Below, in pieces: positions 1-11,792 of a stretch of 64,000 nucleotides of DNA. Below the pieces are notes generated by a model. It saw nothing but the letters and a program-made list of their open reading frames with translations. It ran no database searches and was not told where the DNA came from. The DNA comes from Zychaea mexicana (lineage: Eukaryota; Mucoromycota; Mucoromycetes; Mucorales; Lichtheimiaceae), in the NCBI RefSeq assembly GCF_025766255.1, contig NW_026516717.1, forward strand, positions 62,001 to 126,000. Reading direction: 5' to 3'. Positions within the stretch are counted from its first letter, which is position 1. The number at the start of each line of letters is the position of its first letter. The translations under genes and the position numbers were made by a program.

Positions 1-330
1 GGTCGTGCACAGGGCATCAAACGGCTGCAGAACCAACAGCATCACCAGCAGAAAACGCAGATTGATCTCACCACGCAAAACCAGCCAAACCTGCCGTCAA
101 TTACGTTTGCCTCTGCCGACTATCGTCCACCCCCACGACCAGACGCGCTTTGGCTACGAGCACCACCACCAGCAACGCACACTGTGATGGACGAGGACCT
201 GACCGATGAAGACGATGGACAGGCAGTTTTGACACCGTCGACGTCGTTGCAGCATCCATCGACGAGCAAACCACACCAGTACAGCACGACTCCCCTCGCC
301 GGTTACGGGGTGGCGACTCCCCCCATGTAG
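1..330 (+). CDS. C-terminal end of an unrecognised protein (5' end outside window)
   Basis: The frame beginning at base 1 stays open for 109 codons and stops at TAG 328-330. The residues are low complexity: a Gln/His stretch, then Pro-rich, then an acidic DEDLTDEDD patch, then a Ser/Thr/Pro tail ending ATPPM. This is typical of the disordered tail of a fungal regulatory or scaffold protein, but no domain is visible, so no function is proposed. An AATAAA at 472-477 supports a real 3' end here. The start and any upstream exons lie outside the window. Confidence 0.6.
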   Translation, partial: GRAQGIKRLQNQQHHQQKTQIDLTTQNQPNLPSITFASADYRPPPRPDALWLRAPPPATHTVMDEDLTDEDDGQAVLTPSTSLQHPSTSKPHQYSTTPLAGYGVATPPM

Positions 331-677
331 ATAACATCATCATCATCATTAACATCATTATCATCAGCCATTGCCATCATCTGTTCTTTCTTTCTTTCTC
401 TCTCTCTCTCTGTGTGTGTGTGCAGCTTGCTGGTCATCCTGTGTATATATATTAAAAGTCAAAGTAGTCATAATAAAAATATAATAAATCAGTGCCTGGG
501 TTTGAACTTGCCCTCTCTCTCATCTTTCTTTCTCTCTCTTGGCCCTCTTTTTTGCGGTTCTTTCTTTCCCCTTCCTTTCTTCCTTTGAGCTATCATTCTT
601 GCTACAACAGAGGCTAGTACAAATAACGCACCCCACTCCCTCTCTCTCTCTCTCTTATTTATGTTGGAAAACCTTCA
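331..677. other. 3' region of first gene and CT-rich promoter of the SGNH gene
   Basis: No gene is seen. The stretch holds a CAT/ATC-rich tract, a TTTC/CTCT run, a TG run, the AATAAA at 472-477, and then long pyrimidine tracts (about 510-560 and 635-660). Such CT tracts lie upstream of several genes in this window and are common in fungal promoters. Confidence 0.5.
472..477 (+). terminator. Polyadenylation signal AATAAA
   Basis: AATAAA in an A/T-rich stretch about 140 nt after the stop codon of the first gene. Confidence 0.5.
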
Positions 678-2663
678 ATGCTCCCCACAACAACAACAAC
701 AACAACATACGGTTTTGTGCTTGTCCTGCTTCTCGTTCTCTCCTTGCTCGCTGAGCCACCCGTCGACGCCAACGTCGACGCCGCCGAGAAGCTAATTCCA
801 TTCGACGATGGCAACATCAAGTACTTTGGCCGATGGCAGCTGACCGAGCACGACATGCGGAGCAACTGGCCTGGTGCCTATTTCAAGACAAACGTGTACG
901 GTGGCCGTAGTATCAAGCTGAGGCTGAATCAGCCGACGCATATCTACGTCCAGTTGGATGAAGGGCCAGTCCGCCAGTTTATTGCAAAGTACACCGGCGC
1001 GTGGCCCATCCAGGTCGATGTGGCGCCGGCGGACCTCACCGATGACCACCAGCACCAACTCGTTGTCGCCGCTGCTGCCAATGCCACCATCTGTCTCGAG
1101 TCGCTCGTCTTGGACATGGCAGGCGATACCACCCCGCCTGCCAACGTATCGCCACAGCTTGTCGAATTTGTCGGCCACGACCTGGCGCTTGGCGTCGGCA
1201 CCTCACAGTCTTTGCTCACTGGGTTTCCCTGGATGGTATCGACCCTGATCGGCGCCGAGCATGCGCAGATCGCCTATAGCCGTGCACGGCTCATGAACGA
1301 TACGACGATCTTGGGCATGGAAACCCGCTATTTTGACTGGTCGCCGCACGAGCTCTTGAGCGACGGCGATCCGTGGGATTTTAGCAGCTATGTGCCTGCA
1401 GCCATTGTCGTCTTGCTCGGCCAGAACGATTACAAAGAGAACGAATACACCGATACGCTCGTCGGTTTCTTGAAACGCATACGAACCCATTTACATTATA
1501 CGTCGATACTTGTACTGTCGGAACCGCTCGGTGATTTGGTGCGCCAATCACAGGATGCAGTCTATCAGCTGAACGATCAAGGCGATCAGAACGTTTTCTT
1601 TGTGGATACAACCGGCTGGGTCCAGTATGGATCGACTGCATTTGCTGACTCTGTAAGTGTTTGGGGGGGGGGCAACCCACTGTGATCACCCACAAAAAAA
1701 CCCAATAGGCAACCCACGACCGCTATCCCCTTAATGGTAACAACAACAACAACAACAACAATAATAATAATAACCTTGTATTTAAATTAGATGCATCTGA
1801 ATGACGCAGGCCAGGATCGTTTAGCACGAAAGCTCGCACCGTTGCTCACAGCACGCCTGTCAACACCACCACAACCGTTGCCAGGGCCACCGCCGAATCC
1901 AAGCCTGCCGCATGACTGGCAAACGATGGACGTGGGCGAGGAAGATGCCGTGGGACTGCCTGGATCCGTATCGTTCGACTCGCCACACACGTTCACGCTA
2001 TGGGGCTCGGGGATCGATATTGGCAACGGTGGCAGAGATGCATTTCGGTTTGTGTATCAGGCCCTGTCGGCCGACGGTGCCATTGAAGCCACCGTCGTGT
2101 CGCACTCCGCATTCGCTTCATGTGCCAAGGCGGGCATCATGATGCGGGAACACTTGGCACTCGGCTCCCCACACGTCATGCTCGGAATTTCTCCCGCCAA
2201 CGGCATCTTTGTCCAAACCCGTTCTTCGAATTTCAACCAGACTCGGCTGGTCAAGAAGCTGCGTGCTTCACCGCCTTATCGATTCCGTCTGGTCCGCAAG
2301 GGGACGGATTTCATTGCGCAAGCGAGTGTTGACAACGGCACGGATAAAGGAGGCGATGATGGTGGTAGTGGTGATGAAGGTGGTGGTGACGCCAGCGGAG
2401 GAGGACGCACAGATGATGAAGGTGGTCAGGCACCAGTTACTGAATGGCAGACACTGGCCAACATGACTGACTTGCTCTTTGCACGAGATATCTATGTTGG
2501 TTTGGCAGTGACAAGCTGCGATCCATCCGTAGTCAGTGTGGCAAAGTTTGCAGACATTTCTCTGAGTGGAGGCGTTGGTAATGGATTCTATTCTTCTTCT
2601 TCTTCTTCTTCTCCTACATCCCAACAACAACAACAACACCCTCGTTTGATCAATCAACAGTAA
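678..2663 (+). CDS. Secreted SGNH/CE2-like esterase-fold protein with C-terminal DUF1349-like beta-sandwich; nucleophile apparently lost
   Basis: Two exons, 678-1652 and 1791-2663, join in frame (GT at 1653, AG at 1790) to give 615 aa. A poly-Thr start is followed by a hydrophobic core, so residues 1-31 look like a signal peptide. Residues about 45-150 resemble the N-terminal beta-domain of carbohydrate esterase family 2, and 160-345 the SGNH fold. Block III is GQND (248-251). The Asp-x-x-His block is DSMH (324-327), formed across the splice junction. Block I reads G166-H167-D168 where the family has G-D-S, so the catalytic Ser is missing. Residues about 365-590 resemble the DUF1349/concanavalin-like domain (YQ.LS.DG, KAG.M.RE, SPHVMLG, YVGLAVTS) with a Gly/Asp-rich insertion. 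The protein is probably secreted and may bind carbohydrate rather than deacetylate it (inference). Confidence 0.8.
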
Positions 2664-3378
2664 ATGGAGAGACACTCTCTTTCCAGCTCCCATAACTCAT
2701 TCATATACCACAATCATATAACACCAAAGTAGTCAGTAGCATATAACACCAATTAGTAGTAGTATTAGTTAGTAGCAGCAATATATTCCCCCCAACCCAA
2801 CACCATTACGCAAAGCAAACTTGTATATCTTTTTTTTTCAATTGTAATATATAAACAACAACAACAACAACAACGTCTTCATTTTCTCTCACCACACCAA
2901 AGAAAAAGCGCTCATGTCCTTTACGCCATCGCATTATTGATTGCATAAGCTGCAGCGCTGTCGTCGATTTTGTTTCGGCATCAGGTGTGCATAATATTGC
3001 GGTTTGGTGGCTCCCATGACAAGCGCCGTCATAGTGCAATTTATGATGAGCTGTGTATTCATGCACGTATGAACTGATGATTGCCGTTATACATGATACG
3101 TATTTACTATGATTAAGAATAAAGAGGCACGTTTTCTTGGTGTGTGGATTAAAAATGATGATGGTGTTGATGATGAGCAGTGACAAACAAAAGGGGAAGA
3201 ATATGCTATGTATTATTAGGTGATTTCGCTAAATGCTATTTACTAACTGGGGGATGTGTGTGGTGGTATCTCGGGTGTTTGGGAGAAGGGCGTAGGTTGG
3301 GATAAATTATAGACGTGGTGGGAATTTTCTCTTTTTTTTTTTTTGCTAAAGCGAAAAAAAGGGGAGTGTGTGTGTTTT
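2664..3378. other. Convergent 3' region, no gene recognised
   Basis: This A/T-rich spacer lies between the SGNH gene (plus) and the cyclin gene (minus). It contains CAA repeats near 2855-2872 and a 126-codon minus-strand open frame (2806-3186) without recognisable features. A T-run with GT-rich sequence at 3330-3380 lies at the cyclin 3' end. Confidence 0.4.
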
Positions 3379-4760
3379 TTATCCGACGGAAGGTGTATCA
3401 TCATCGCTCTCCATCTCGTCGTCTCCATCGTCTGCTGATAATGATGACGCTGACGCGTTGTACGCAGTAGGCGTCGATGATGGTTCCACTGGTTGTTCGG
3501 AAGCGCTGGTAGTGGGTGGTCGTCGGTGGGCCCATTCAACAAGCCCGACTGGATCAGAAAGTGTCAGGTCATGGTTGAGAAAGTGCAGAAATTCAATCTC
3601 CATGCGTAACGCTCGTAACGCACGCTGACTCTGTGAATCTTGTTGTTGTTGCTGTAAAGAAGACAGCTGTTTCTTCTGCTGCTCGGGTGAGGAAGCGCAT
3701 GACTTTGGTGATGCTGGAGGAGACACCATGCTGGCAGTGGCCGTTGATGAAGGCGGCTTTCTCAAAGTGGAGCGTTCTGTCGAAAGTCGGCTGAATAACA
3801 ATGAATCGACAGAAGATCGCCTTCGTTCTTCTGCTGTTGCCTGTTGCTTCTGTTGTTGTTGTTGTTGTGGCTGCTGGTCATGTCCATCATCCTCGACGGT
3901 AATATCGACAATAAGACGGAGGTTGGCATGGATGTACTTGACAGCCATCATGTAAGCAACAACGATCAGCCGATGACTGCAGCCCACAGCGCCACGAATA
4001 TTATTGTATTTCTATACACAGCCCCGGGTTGGATGAATGGGTCAGCTTATGAGTGTGAATGCCAAAAAGGGTAAAAAAAGACGGCTTACCTTTTTTAATC
4101 GATCAATATAGCGCATGGCAACAAGCAATGCCACAGTAGGACAGACGGTCGGCAGAGCGGCAGGGTTGCGACACGACTGCCGAAGTGCGTCGTCCAAGGC
4201 CAATGTCGTATCGACCTGAGTAGTGTCAAGCAAATGCGTCATTACGTCGATGAGTTCTGTCACCTTTGCTTCGGCAGGATCCACTTCCCACGCTTGTACA
4301 ACATACGTTGCAAGATGACCTTATAAATTCATGTTGCGTTTAATTATTTTTTCATATTACAAGAATAAACTTCCTTCCCCCCCAAATCGTAAGGTTTTTT
4401 TCTTTCTTTCGGGAAATGACACTTACGGAGACACTGCGGGCTAACCCGCTCACGACGATTTATCTGAATCGCGCGCAAAAACATGCATGCTTCTTTATAA
4501 CTAGGTGCATACGCTTGTTTTGTGCTAGTGATGTCGAATGCTTTCGTAATAGCAGCAGCATCAGTACTGGTGGCGGTAGCGACATCGGCAGCAGCATCAG
4601 TAGTATCGCTTGCAGGCGTTTGTTGCTGTCGTTGTTGTTGTTGCTGACGAACTGATCGAGGTCCTGTTGTATAGGGCGTCCGTACTTCAAAAACATCGTA
4701 TAGCTGTCCATTCGCTGCGCTTTTGATACGATGCGTATAGAGTTTGACTCTGGTTTTCAT
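3379..4760 (-). CDS. PHO80/Pcl-type cyclin with a long Gln/Ser-rich insertion
   Basis: Three exons on the minus strand, 4760-4427, 4319-4090 and 4011-3379, give 398 aa; donors GTAAGT and GTAAGC, acceptors ATAAG and TATAG. The ATG at 4760 starts MKTRVKLY. Residues about 112-225 carry the cyclin signature: TVALLVAMRYIDRLKKKY, then CSHRLIVVAYMMAVKYIHANL. The last cyclin helix, RALRMEIEFLHFL.HDL, comes only at about 317-340. In between are some 90 residues rich in Gln, Ser and Arg. Family members bind Pho85-type cyclin-dependent kinases and steer phosphate, glycogen or morphogenesis control. Which branch this belongs to cannot be told from sequence alone. The N-terminal 110 residues (Gln/Thr/Asp/Ala-rich) show no domain. 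Confidence 0.8.
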
Positions 4761-7700
4761 GACGTATAGAGATTCAATGCTCAAAAAGAGAAAGAGAGGA
4801 AATGATGTGCTTTGGTAGAAATGATGATGTTGTTGTTGAAAGGAAGAAGCGAAATAAAAAATGGGAAAGGGCTTTTTATCGTCAATAGCAGCTTAAATAA
4901 TAAGCCGTTGCATGAAATACCGAGTAATCCCAGTTTGCGGCTAATCAAAAGGACCGGGTTGCACAATAATAGCTATCGGCCCCGATAGTCCCGTTGCTCT
5001 CTTTTCTCTCTCCCACCCCCCTCCCCTCTCTCTGTAGTCTACACTATGTATAAGGCGACGAATGATCCTCACGCCACCGTTTATAGTATGCACACTATCT
5101 ACCACAGAAGCACACAGGAGTTGAAGCATATCTGTTTATTACGCTTATGCGGGAGCGACTCCTTTTCTTTTTTTTTTATAATTATCATGGATCCGACATA
5201 TTGCTCCTCTACCTAGGTTTAGAAGAATTTCTCTCAAAAAATGATTCGCTCACTGGTCGTGCAGGAATGTTCGTTTGTGTCATTTCTGAATCACCTGTTA
5301 TTGTGGATCACGAAAACGAGAAAAAAAAACATAGCCTCCCTCCTTCCCTCGAGCGAACAAGCGCAGAACCGTTGTGATGATACGATAGCTACTACTTGCT
5401 GCTACTACTCGTACTTTGTCGTGATGGTTTCAAAATGAAGGTGGGGAGGGGGGTGCATGGGTTGGGGTCGGCAGCAACTTTCAAAAATAGCTCCCATCAT
5501 TTCGTTCTTACGAGAATCAGAGGAAAGGAGCTTGAACTTATATCCGATCCTCTCTCTCTTTATTTGTTTGTCAGTTGATCTACCGGACGACTTTTTTTTC
5601 AATAAGCTTTTTCGGTGGGTTGGGTGGCGGTTGCTATGCTTGTCAATAATCGGAACATTATTAATTGAGACCCGGCCGCCACTAGTCCGCTTGTTTGTTG
5701 CTATGGTTGCTTGTTCCGCGACGTTGCCAAGGTGTTGTCAAGCAGCACTGATAAACTACACCCGCTTCGCAAAAGCATATGTGTCTTTTGGAGAGAATTT
5801 ACTCATTTATAGATTTATTCACACGTTCACCACCACTGCTCTCACCTTCTTGCCAAAAACGTCACTCACTCACTCACTCACTCCTGATCTTGTACTACTA
5901 TTAGCCTTTTTTTCTATACTCCAATAGAGAAGGATCCTCTTCTTTCTTTACACGACACCAGTCAACGCAACGACACATGATTTTTTCACAAAATAAATGA
6001 GCCATGACACCAAAAAAGTATTACGTTCCCATCTCATCAACAAGTTACCTTTTTTTATTTGAAGTGCTTAATTGTTTGGCAAGTCGTGTTCCCTTATGAT
6101 TCGATTTATGCACACCACCCGTTTATACATAATGTTCAACACCGCGCATCATCACACAATGAGCGGTACAGACGGTAAGAAGTTTCAAGGTGTCAAGTTG
6201 GAACTAGTAGTGTACAGTGGTTCTTAATAAGCTTCCCTTTTAGGCGACTCTATGAATAAGGAGAAGAGAAGAACGGCTCGTACATAAATGGATCAACTGT
6301 TTTGCCTCAGAGATTTTCCCCGGCATCTCTTATTTGCAGCAAAGAAGGACATATGCGAACAAAAGAGTGTTACTCAATTTTCTCTGATCTATCCCATTGT
6401 TGCTATGTATTACGGCGGAGGGAGTATAGGTAGAAAGAGAAAGGGGCGGAGACAATTGAGACGGTAATACCTTTTTCCCTGTTGCCGACTGTCCTCTTTA
6501 TCCATTATTTGATATGGGCGATGTTAACTCTTTTCAATTCTAGTGTTTCAATCCTTGCAAAACAAAACAAAGGTGGGTTCTTTCGCTCATGTGTATTCAA
6601 GAGTACATAGGGGTAAGGAACATGACCCGAGGTTTGGGTTTTTTTTGCTACAAGAAGTGTGCTTCAACCTTGGAAATCAAAACTATCATCGCTGTGTCAC
6701 CAAGGCAAATTCGGAAAGACTATTAATCGATGCTTACTGATATCCTTCTACGATAGACCTCTTAGAATGCTTGCATAGACGATTTTGATTGGAGTTGCTT
6801 TTGCCAAACTTACAAGTTGATTGCTTACGTTCTATCTTTCTGCTCAACGTATGTAGTAAAAAAACAAATTCGGCTTATTTCCGTCCCATGGTAAGGTCAA
6901 TTGTCCCTCCGCTCCTTGAGTTACACGACGCCCTTTTCCTTTTATGGATATCAGCTTACATCGTTGGGATAAATGTTTTTTTTTGCGTTTTCTAGAACAC
7001 TGTAATAATAGCAACATGTCTTTTTGTTTGCCAAGATTCTGTTCTAACGAGAGAGTGATTCCTTGGTCACGCATTATCTGGAACGGAGGAAAACACTTCC
7101 GGCATCACGATTTCGGATATACCGGCGCCAGGGAGTCTCCGACCTTTTTTTGATGATATCAAAACTACAGAGACCAAATATCCATGAGCTAACTCTCCCA
7201 AGCATTATATTACAGGCTTTTCTGAAATATTCACAGTAGTAGTGTACCTTACTGGGACTCACTGTTGATTGTTGACTTCATAAGCAATGCTAATGTCGAT
7301 ATCATATAAATACAGTGTGTATGGTGCTATGATGAGCTCATAAGACAAGATTGATACAATATGTTCGACCCATGTGAGGATACCTACAAAGTATATCTGA
7401 AAGGATCTTTAACAAAAGCTTGTATTTGCACTAAATAACATAATCTACTTGAGACTTACATCTGCTTATTAATCGTTGTAGAGAGCATTTGTTTAATCAC
7501 TGGGCAATTGATTATTTGCATTTCTCATGCCTTTTACACGCACGTAGCGAAAATTACTTCTACTCACATCAGCAGCTTTAAACGAGATTAGCACTAACGA
7601 TAGTCCTAAAGCTACTGTTGTAGGATGATAACACTTAATAATGGTACGTTCAAAGTTTTCACCACCGCTTAGGCTACTCAGTAAGCCGATTTTATGTTGT

Positions 7701-9884
7701 GCTGTCGAAGCGCAATCCTTTTGAAGCTAGTTTGGGTCGCGGAAAAGCGTGCTTTAGCTGTGTCCGAGACTCGGACACGGTTTCTATAGCCTTTCAATAT
7801 TACATTGTCAGCACATTAAAGAAAAAACAGGGAGCATAACGAGAGGAAACAGGGAAGCAAAGCAAGTGTCGTTATCTTTGATGAAATCGCTATACTTAAA
7901 GAGGTTTGATGGGAACGCATTGATAAAAAGAGGGTGGAACGACAGCAGTGACGCTTGGGAGTGTCATTCTTTCAACTTGAGGTTCTCAACGAGCTTTTAT
8001 TAATACGGCAGTGATATAGGTTCTTTAGAAAGTCTCATTTTATACGACGAACTGCATCCATATTAGAATCATGGTAGGCTCGGCCCGTATTATTTCTTCG
8101 CCTCACTGTCCACACTACTATCATAATCAAGCTTTTCCGTCCACTCATACTTTGATTGAAACGCATGAAGTGTGGCTGCTTCATCATTGTGCAAAATCAG
8201 CTTTGCTAGTTTCACGGGCTAAAGATAACAGAGTTTGTACCGCCGATCCACTATCGTTCGATGTTCAATAAGCCTAAAGTCGACTCTTGATGATTGTCCT
8301 TCCTCTACGTAACAGCCGTTTTTCTAGCTTCTCTGTGGCGGCTGCTGTAGTTTGTCTCGGTAATGGACACTTTCCATCTAACAGAAACGGGTAGCATTCT
8401 GTCGAGCCAATGGTTGCCGTTTCCATAGTGCACATAGCATACCTGAATCCAGGGTTGTTGTTATGTCAACCAAGCCGTTTTCTTTGTGGCCTGCAGAGAA
8501 TGTGAAGATTATTATACCAAAAACTCACGTGCTGGTTGTGTATACAACTTGCTTGGAAACGGCACATACATAAAGTATTGCGTACTAGTACATAGTTTTC
8601 AAAGTCATCACATTTATAAATTGATAGATCCAAACTAATCCAAACAGACACAGACACATCCTCTCTTACACAATGCCACAATCGGTTGTGCTACTATAGC
8701 AAATCAAATAGAGTGATGCCAGCAAGAAGGAGCACTTTCAGAGAAATACCGATAAGAGGCATGAGATCTGAGCCACTAGATACATCAATTCAAAGAATTC
8801 ATAATTTCTTATGTATAATGTTCATATGTACACTCAGACCAGAAACAGCCAAATTGGCCTTTTAACATGCTTACGGACATCGAATCAGTTCCGCCTGCTG
8901 ACGCTCGCTATCGCTACGTTTCCTCCTTGTACATCAGTGGGTTGCTGGTCGAGTGCAAAGAAGATGTAGAATCCTGAAGAGGCACAACATCTCGTGCACC
9001 AACATTCCGTATGGCCAGGAATGGAGTATGAGTGAGGGCTCGAAACGAGGTGAAACCGGCGAGAAACAAAGTCGAGCTGTATACTTCAACCAAAACCAGT
9101 CGAGAAACTGCGAAGCGAGATGGAAGAGAGTACAGACAAGTTGTCTCTAGAATGTCAAATACGCAATATATAAGAGCATATGTTTGCGGAAGTTGAGGAA
9201 GAGCTTTTACAAAATATCGATTGCTTTTAGCTATTTCTTTATTGCATAGAAAATAAGGGAAAAATAGAAAGAAACATGGCACATACTAATCCGATGTGCA
9301 GAGCGTATTGGATTTGATCACTTTGCAGCCATGTTATTAATATATAACGGTCATAGCAGATGCTTCAATGAATTAGTTCTTCAACCATTCTCATACTTGA
9401 AGGTGGTCTTAGCTCCTGATGAGAGCCGTAAGCTTAAGGGACGTTTTTTAATCCCCTTCGATCTTTCTATTTTACTCATAGTCCTTAACGTGACATTCTT
9501 CTGCACACGATCCTCAGTACTGGCGTGGAAGCAGTAGGAACCTAGTAAAGCTGACGCGAGGTAGTGCATGGGGACCAAACAGGGTTTCCACTTTTAGATC
9601 AGTACGCTGGTCAAGGTGTAGTGAGCAGCAACGAGGCGGTCGGTTAGTATTATTATCCTTGGGTATTGAAGGTTTTGGAGGATGGGGTGGGTTTCTCGGG
9701 TGCTCACGAGCATAGTAATGCAATAAGCCAATAGAAAAGGTTCAAATAGAGAGAGGTACGGTCGGCATCGGGGATCCATTTAACCAAGAGTGCTTCTAGT
9801 TGCGAAAGACTTTGGGAAAAAAATAAATTCTGCCCCAGCAACCTACCACTTTCTCTTTTTCTTTATTTCACCCATCAGCACATC
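4761..9884. other. 5.1-kb gene-poor region with decayed open frames
   Basis: No intact gene is recognised. Open frames are short and of unnatural composition. Items seen: a perfect hairpin at 7760-7778; a possible tiny two-exon frame at 6159-6285; and coding-like, stop-interrupted plus-strand frames around 8977-9317 (for example a run ending near 9196 with PARNKVELYTSTKTSRE and MSNTQYIRAYVCGS). The last of these look like a decayed gene. No tRNA or rRNA is seen. The final 100 nt (T/C-rich, 9841-9884) are the promoter and 5'UTR of the GDP-mannose dehydratase gene. Confidence 0.4.
7760..7778. repeat. Perfect 9-bp inverted repeat with one-base spacer
   Basis: GTGTCCGAG-A-CTCGGACAC: a 9-bp perfect palindrome around a single A in an otherwise AT-rich non-coding stretch. 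It has no T-run, and no neighbouring gene explains it. It could be a dimeric-protein binding site or chance. Confidence 0.5.
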
Positions 9885-11376
9885 ATGTCCGAAAACGTAT
9901 TTGCCCCTGTCAAGATTTCCCGGAGCTCATCTATGACCTTGGAGGAATATCGCTCGCGTAAGGTTGCTCTTGTCACAGGTAAGAAAGGTTTCCACGGTTA
10001 GCGTAGTGCGTCTCTACCAATCAGGATGACAGTTGTTATGGTCACACATCGTGATGAGCGAAATGCTGAAGTCTTTCGTTTATGCTGGCTCAAAAGATTT
10101 AACGCGAGTTGTCCCCAATTGCAGGTGTCACTGGTCAAGACGGCTCCTATTTGACTGAATTTTTGCTTGACAAGGGTTATGAAGTGCACGGTATTATCCG
10201 TCGTTCGTCGTCGTTCAACACTGGCAGAATTGAGCATATCTACAAGGATCGCCATGACCAAGGTAACAACAAGTGAAGGGTGGACCCTATAATATATTTA
10301 TTAGCTGGAACAGAGAAGGAGAGAAAGAGGGCTTACTCGTCCATCCGTTTTTCTTTGTGCTTGCTAGATGTCAAGTTCTTCCTCCACTACGGTGATCTGA
10401 CAGATTCCACGTGCCTGGTGCACATTATTGCACAAATCCAACCCACCGAAGTGTATAACTTGGCTGCCCAATCACATGTCAAGGTTTCGTTTGACATGTC
10501 TGAATACACCGGTGATGTCGATGCCCTCGGCACGTTGCGTCTTTTGGATGCCATCCGCACCTGTGGTCTGACCGACCGTGTGCGCTTCTACCAGGCCTCC
10601 ACCTCAGAACTGTATGGCAAGGTTGTTGAGACCCCACAAAAGGAGACCACCCCCTTCTATCCTCGTTCGCCCTATGGTGTCGCCAAGTTGTATGGCTACT
10701 GGATCGTCGTCAACTACCGTGAATCCTACGACATGTATGCCTGCAACGGTATCTTGTTCAACCACGAATCGCCCCGCCGTGGCCGTACTTTTGTCACTCG
10801 CAAGATTTCCCGCGCTGTCGCCGATATTCACTTGGGTCGCCAGGACTGTCTCTACCTGGGTAACATTGATGCTAAGCGTGATTGGGGTCACGCCCGTGAC
10901 TATGTCGAGGGTATGTGGTTGATGCTCCAGCAGGAAAAGCCCGACGATTTCGTCTTGGCTACTGGCGAAACCCACACCGTCCGCAGCTTTATCGAAAAGG
11001 CGTTTGCTGTCACTGGCCGCAAGATTGTTTGGGAAGGTGAGGGTGTCAATGAAGTGGGTAAGGATGCTGAAACTGGCAAGGTCCGTGTCCGTATCGATCC
11101 CAAGTACTTCCGTCCTGCCGAAGTCGAACTGTTACTAGGTGATCCCACCAAGGCGAACGAGAAGCTCAACTGGAAGCGCAAGGTCTCCTATGACGAGCTC
11201 GTCACTGAGATGGTCGTCGCCGATATCGAAGGGTAAGTCTTTATCTTTCAGGCTATACTGCTTACTTGTATTTACGGACGTTTAGCTTGCATGATCACCA
11301 TGTATGAACTTCATCTGTTTTCTTATGCCTTTCTTTATTCACTTGTAGATCATTAAAGAACGACACCTACAACTAA
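9885..11376 (+). CDS. GMD: GDP-mannose 4,6-dehydratase
   Basis: Four exons, 9885-9978, 10125-10262, 10368-11232 and 11349-11376, make 374 aa, about the usual family length. The enzyme converts GDP-D-mannose to GDP-4-dehydro-6-deoxy-D-mannose with NADP, the first committed step to GDP-L-fucose, in the cytosol. The Rossmann motif [10 protein letters not shown] is completed across intron 1. Further marks are [39 protein letters not shown], the catalytic Thr-Ser-Glu (ASTSELYGK), the SDR pair in [12 protein letters not shown] (YxxxK), [14 protein letters not shown] and [12 protein letters not shown]. The last exon encodes only nine residues. The partner epimerase/reductase is not in this window. 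Fucose is a known wall sugar of Mucoromycota, which fits the suggested host. Confidence 0.95.
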
Positions 11377-11792
11377 GTAGAAGTAATCATCGCATCACTC
11401 TCTTTCCGCTACATCCCACAAAAAACAAGCGAGCATACATACACACCATAACAAAGTCATACTATGTATTAACTCTTTCATGAATAAACTTTATCATCCT
11501 TTTATCCATCTTACCACGAGAAAAATAAAAGGATCAGCGCAACATAATGTTAGCCAATCGGACAGAAGCTGCCTCAATTCACCCTCCGTTAAGCTGGGCT
11601 TCAATTGTCTGTGTGAACGGTGCCCTCCACGCCGTGTTTGGCCTTACGCGCTTTTTTATCCAACCTCACCCTTCTCCCACTTGTCTCTCATTTTTCCCAG
11701 CCGATCGCCGTGTGCAAAACGTGAAAGAGCAATCCCTACTTTAAACCAAAGTTGCTCTTTGATACAGCTGCTCTCAACTGAATTTGCATATA
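11377..11792. other. Intergenic region between GMD and SIN3
   Basis: An AATAAA at 11483-11488 probably ends the GMD transcript. The rest, C/T-rich toward 11660-11750, is likely the SIN3 promoter and 5'UTR. No gene is seen. Confidence 0.5.
11483..11488 (+). terminator. Polyadenylation signal of GMD
   Basis: AATAAA 107 nt after the GMD stop codon, in A/T-rich sequence. Confidence 0.5.

Noticed and set aside
792..1178. Minus-strand 128-codon frame inside the SGNH gene
   Set aside because: Shadow of the plus-strand coding exon; no start context and unnatural composition.
5457..5927. 156-codon plus-strand open frame in the 4.8-9.9 kb block
   Set aside because: Composition is dominated by pyrimidine tracts (Leu/Phe/Ser/Thr runs) and no domain is visible.
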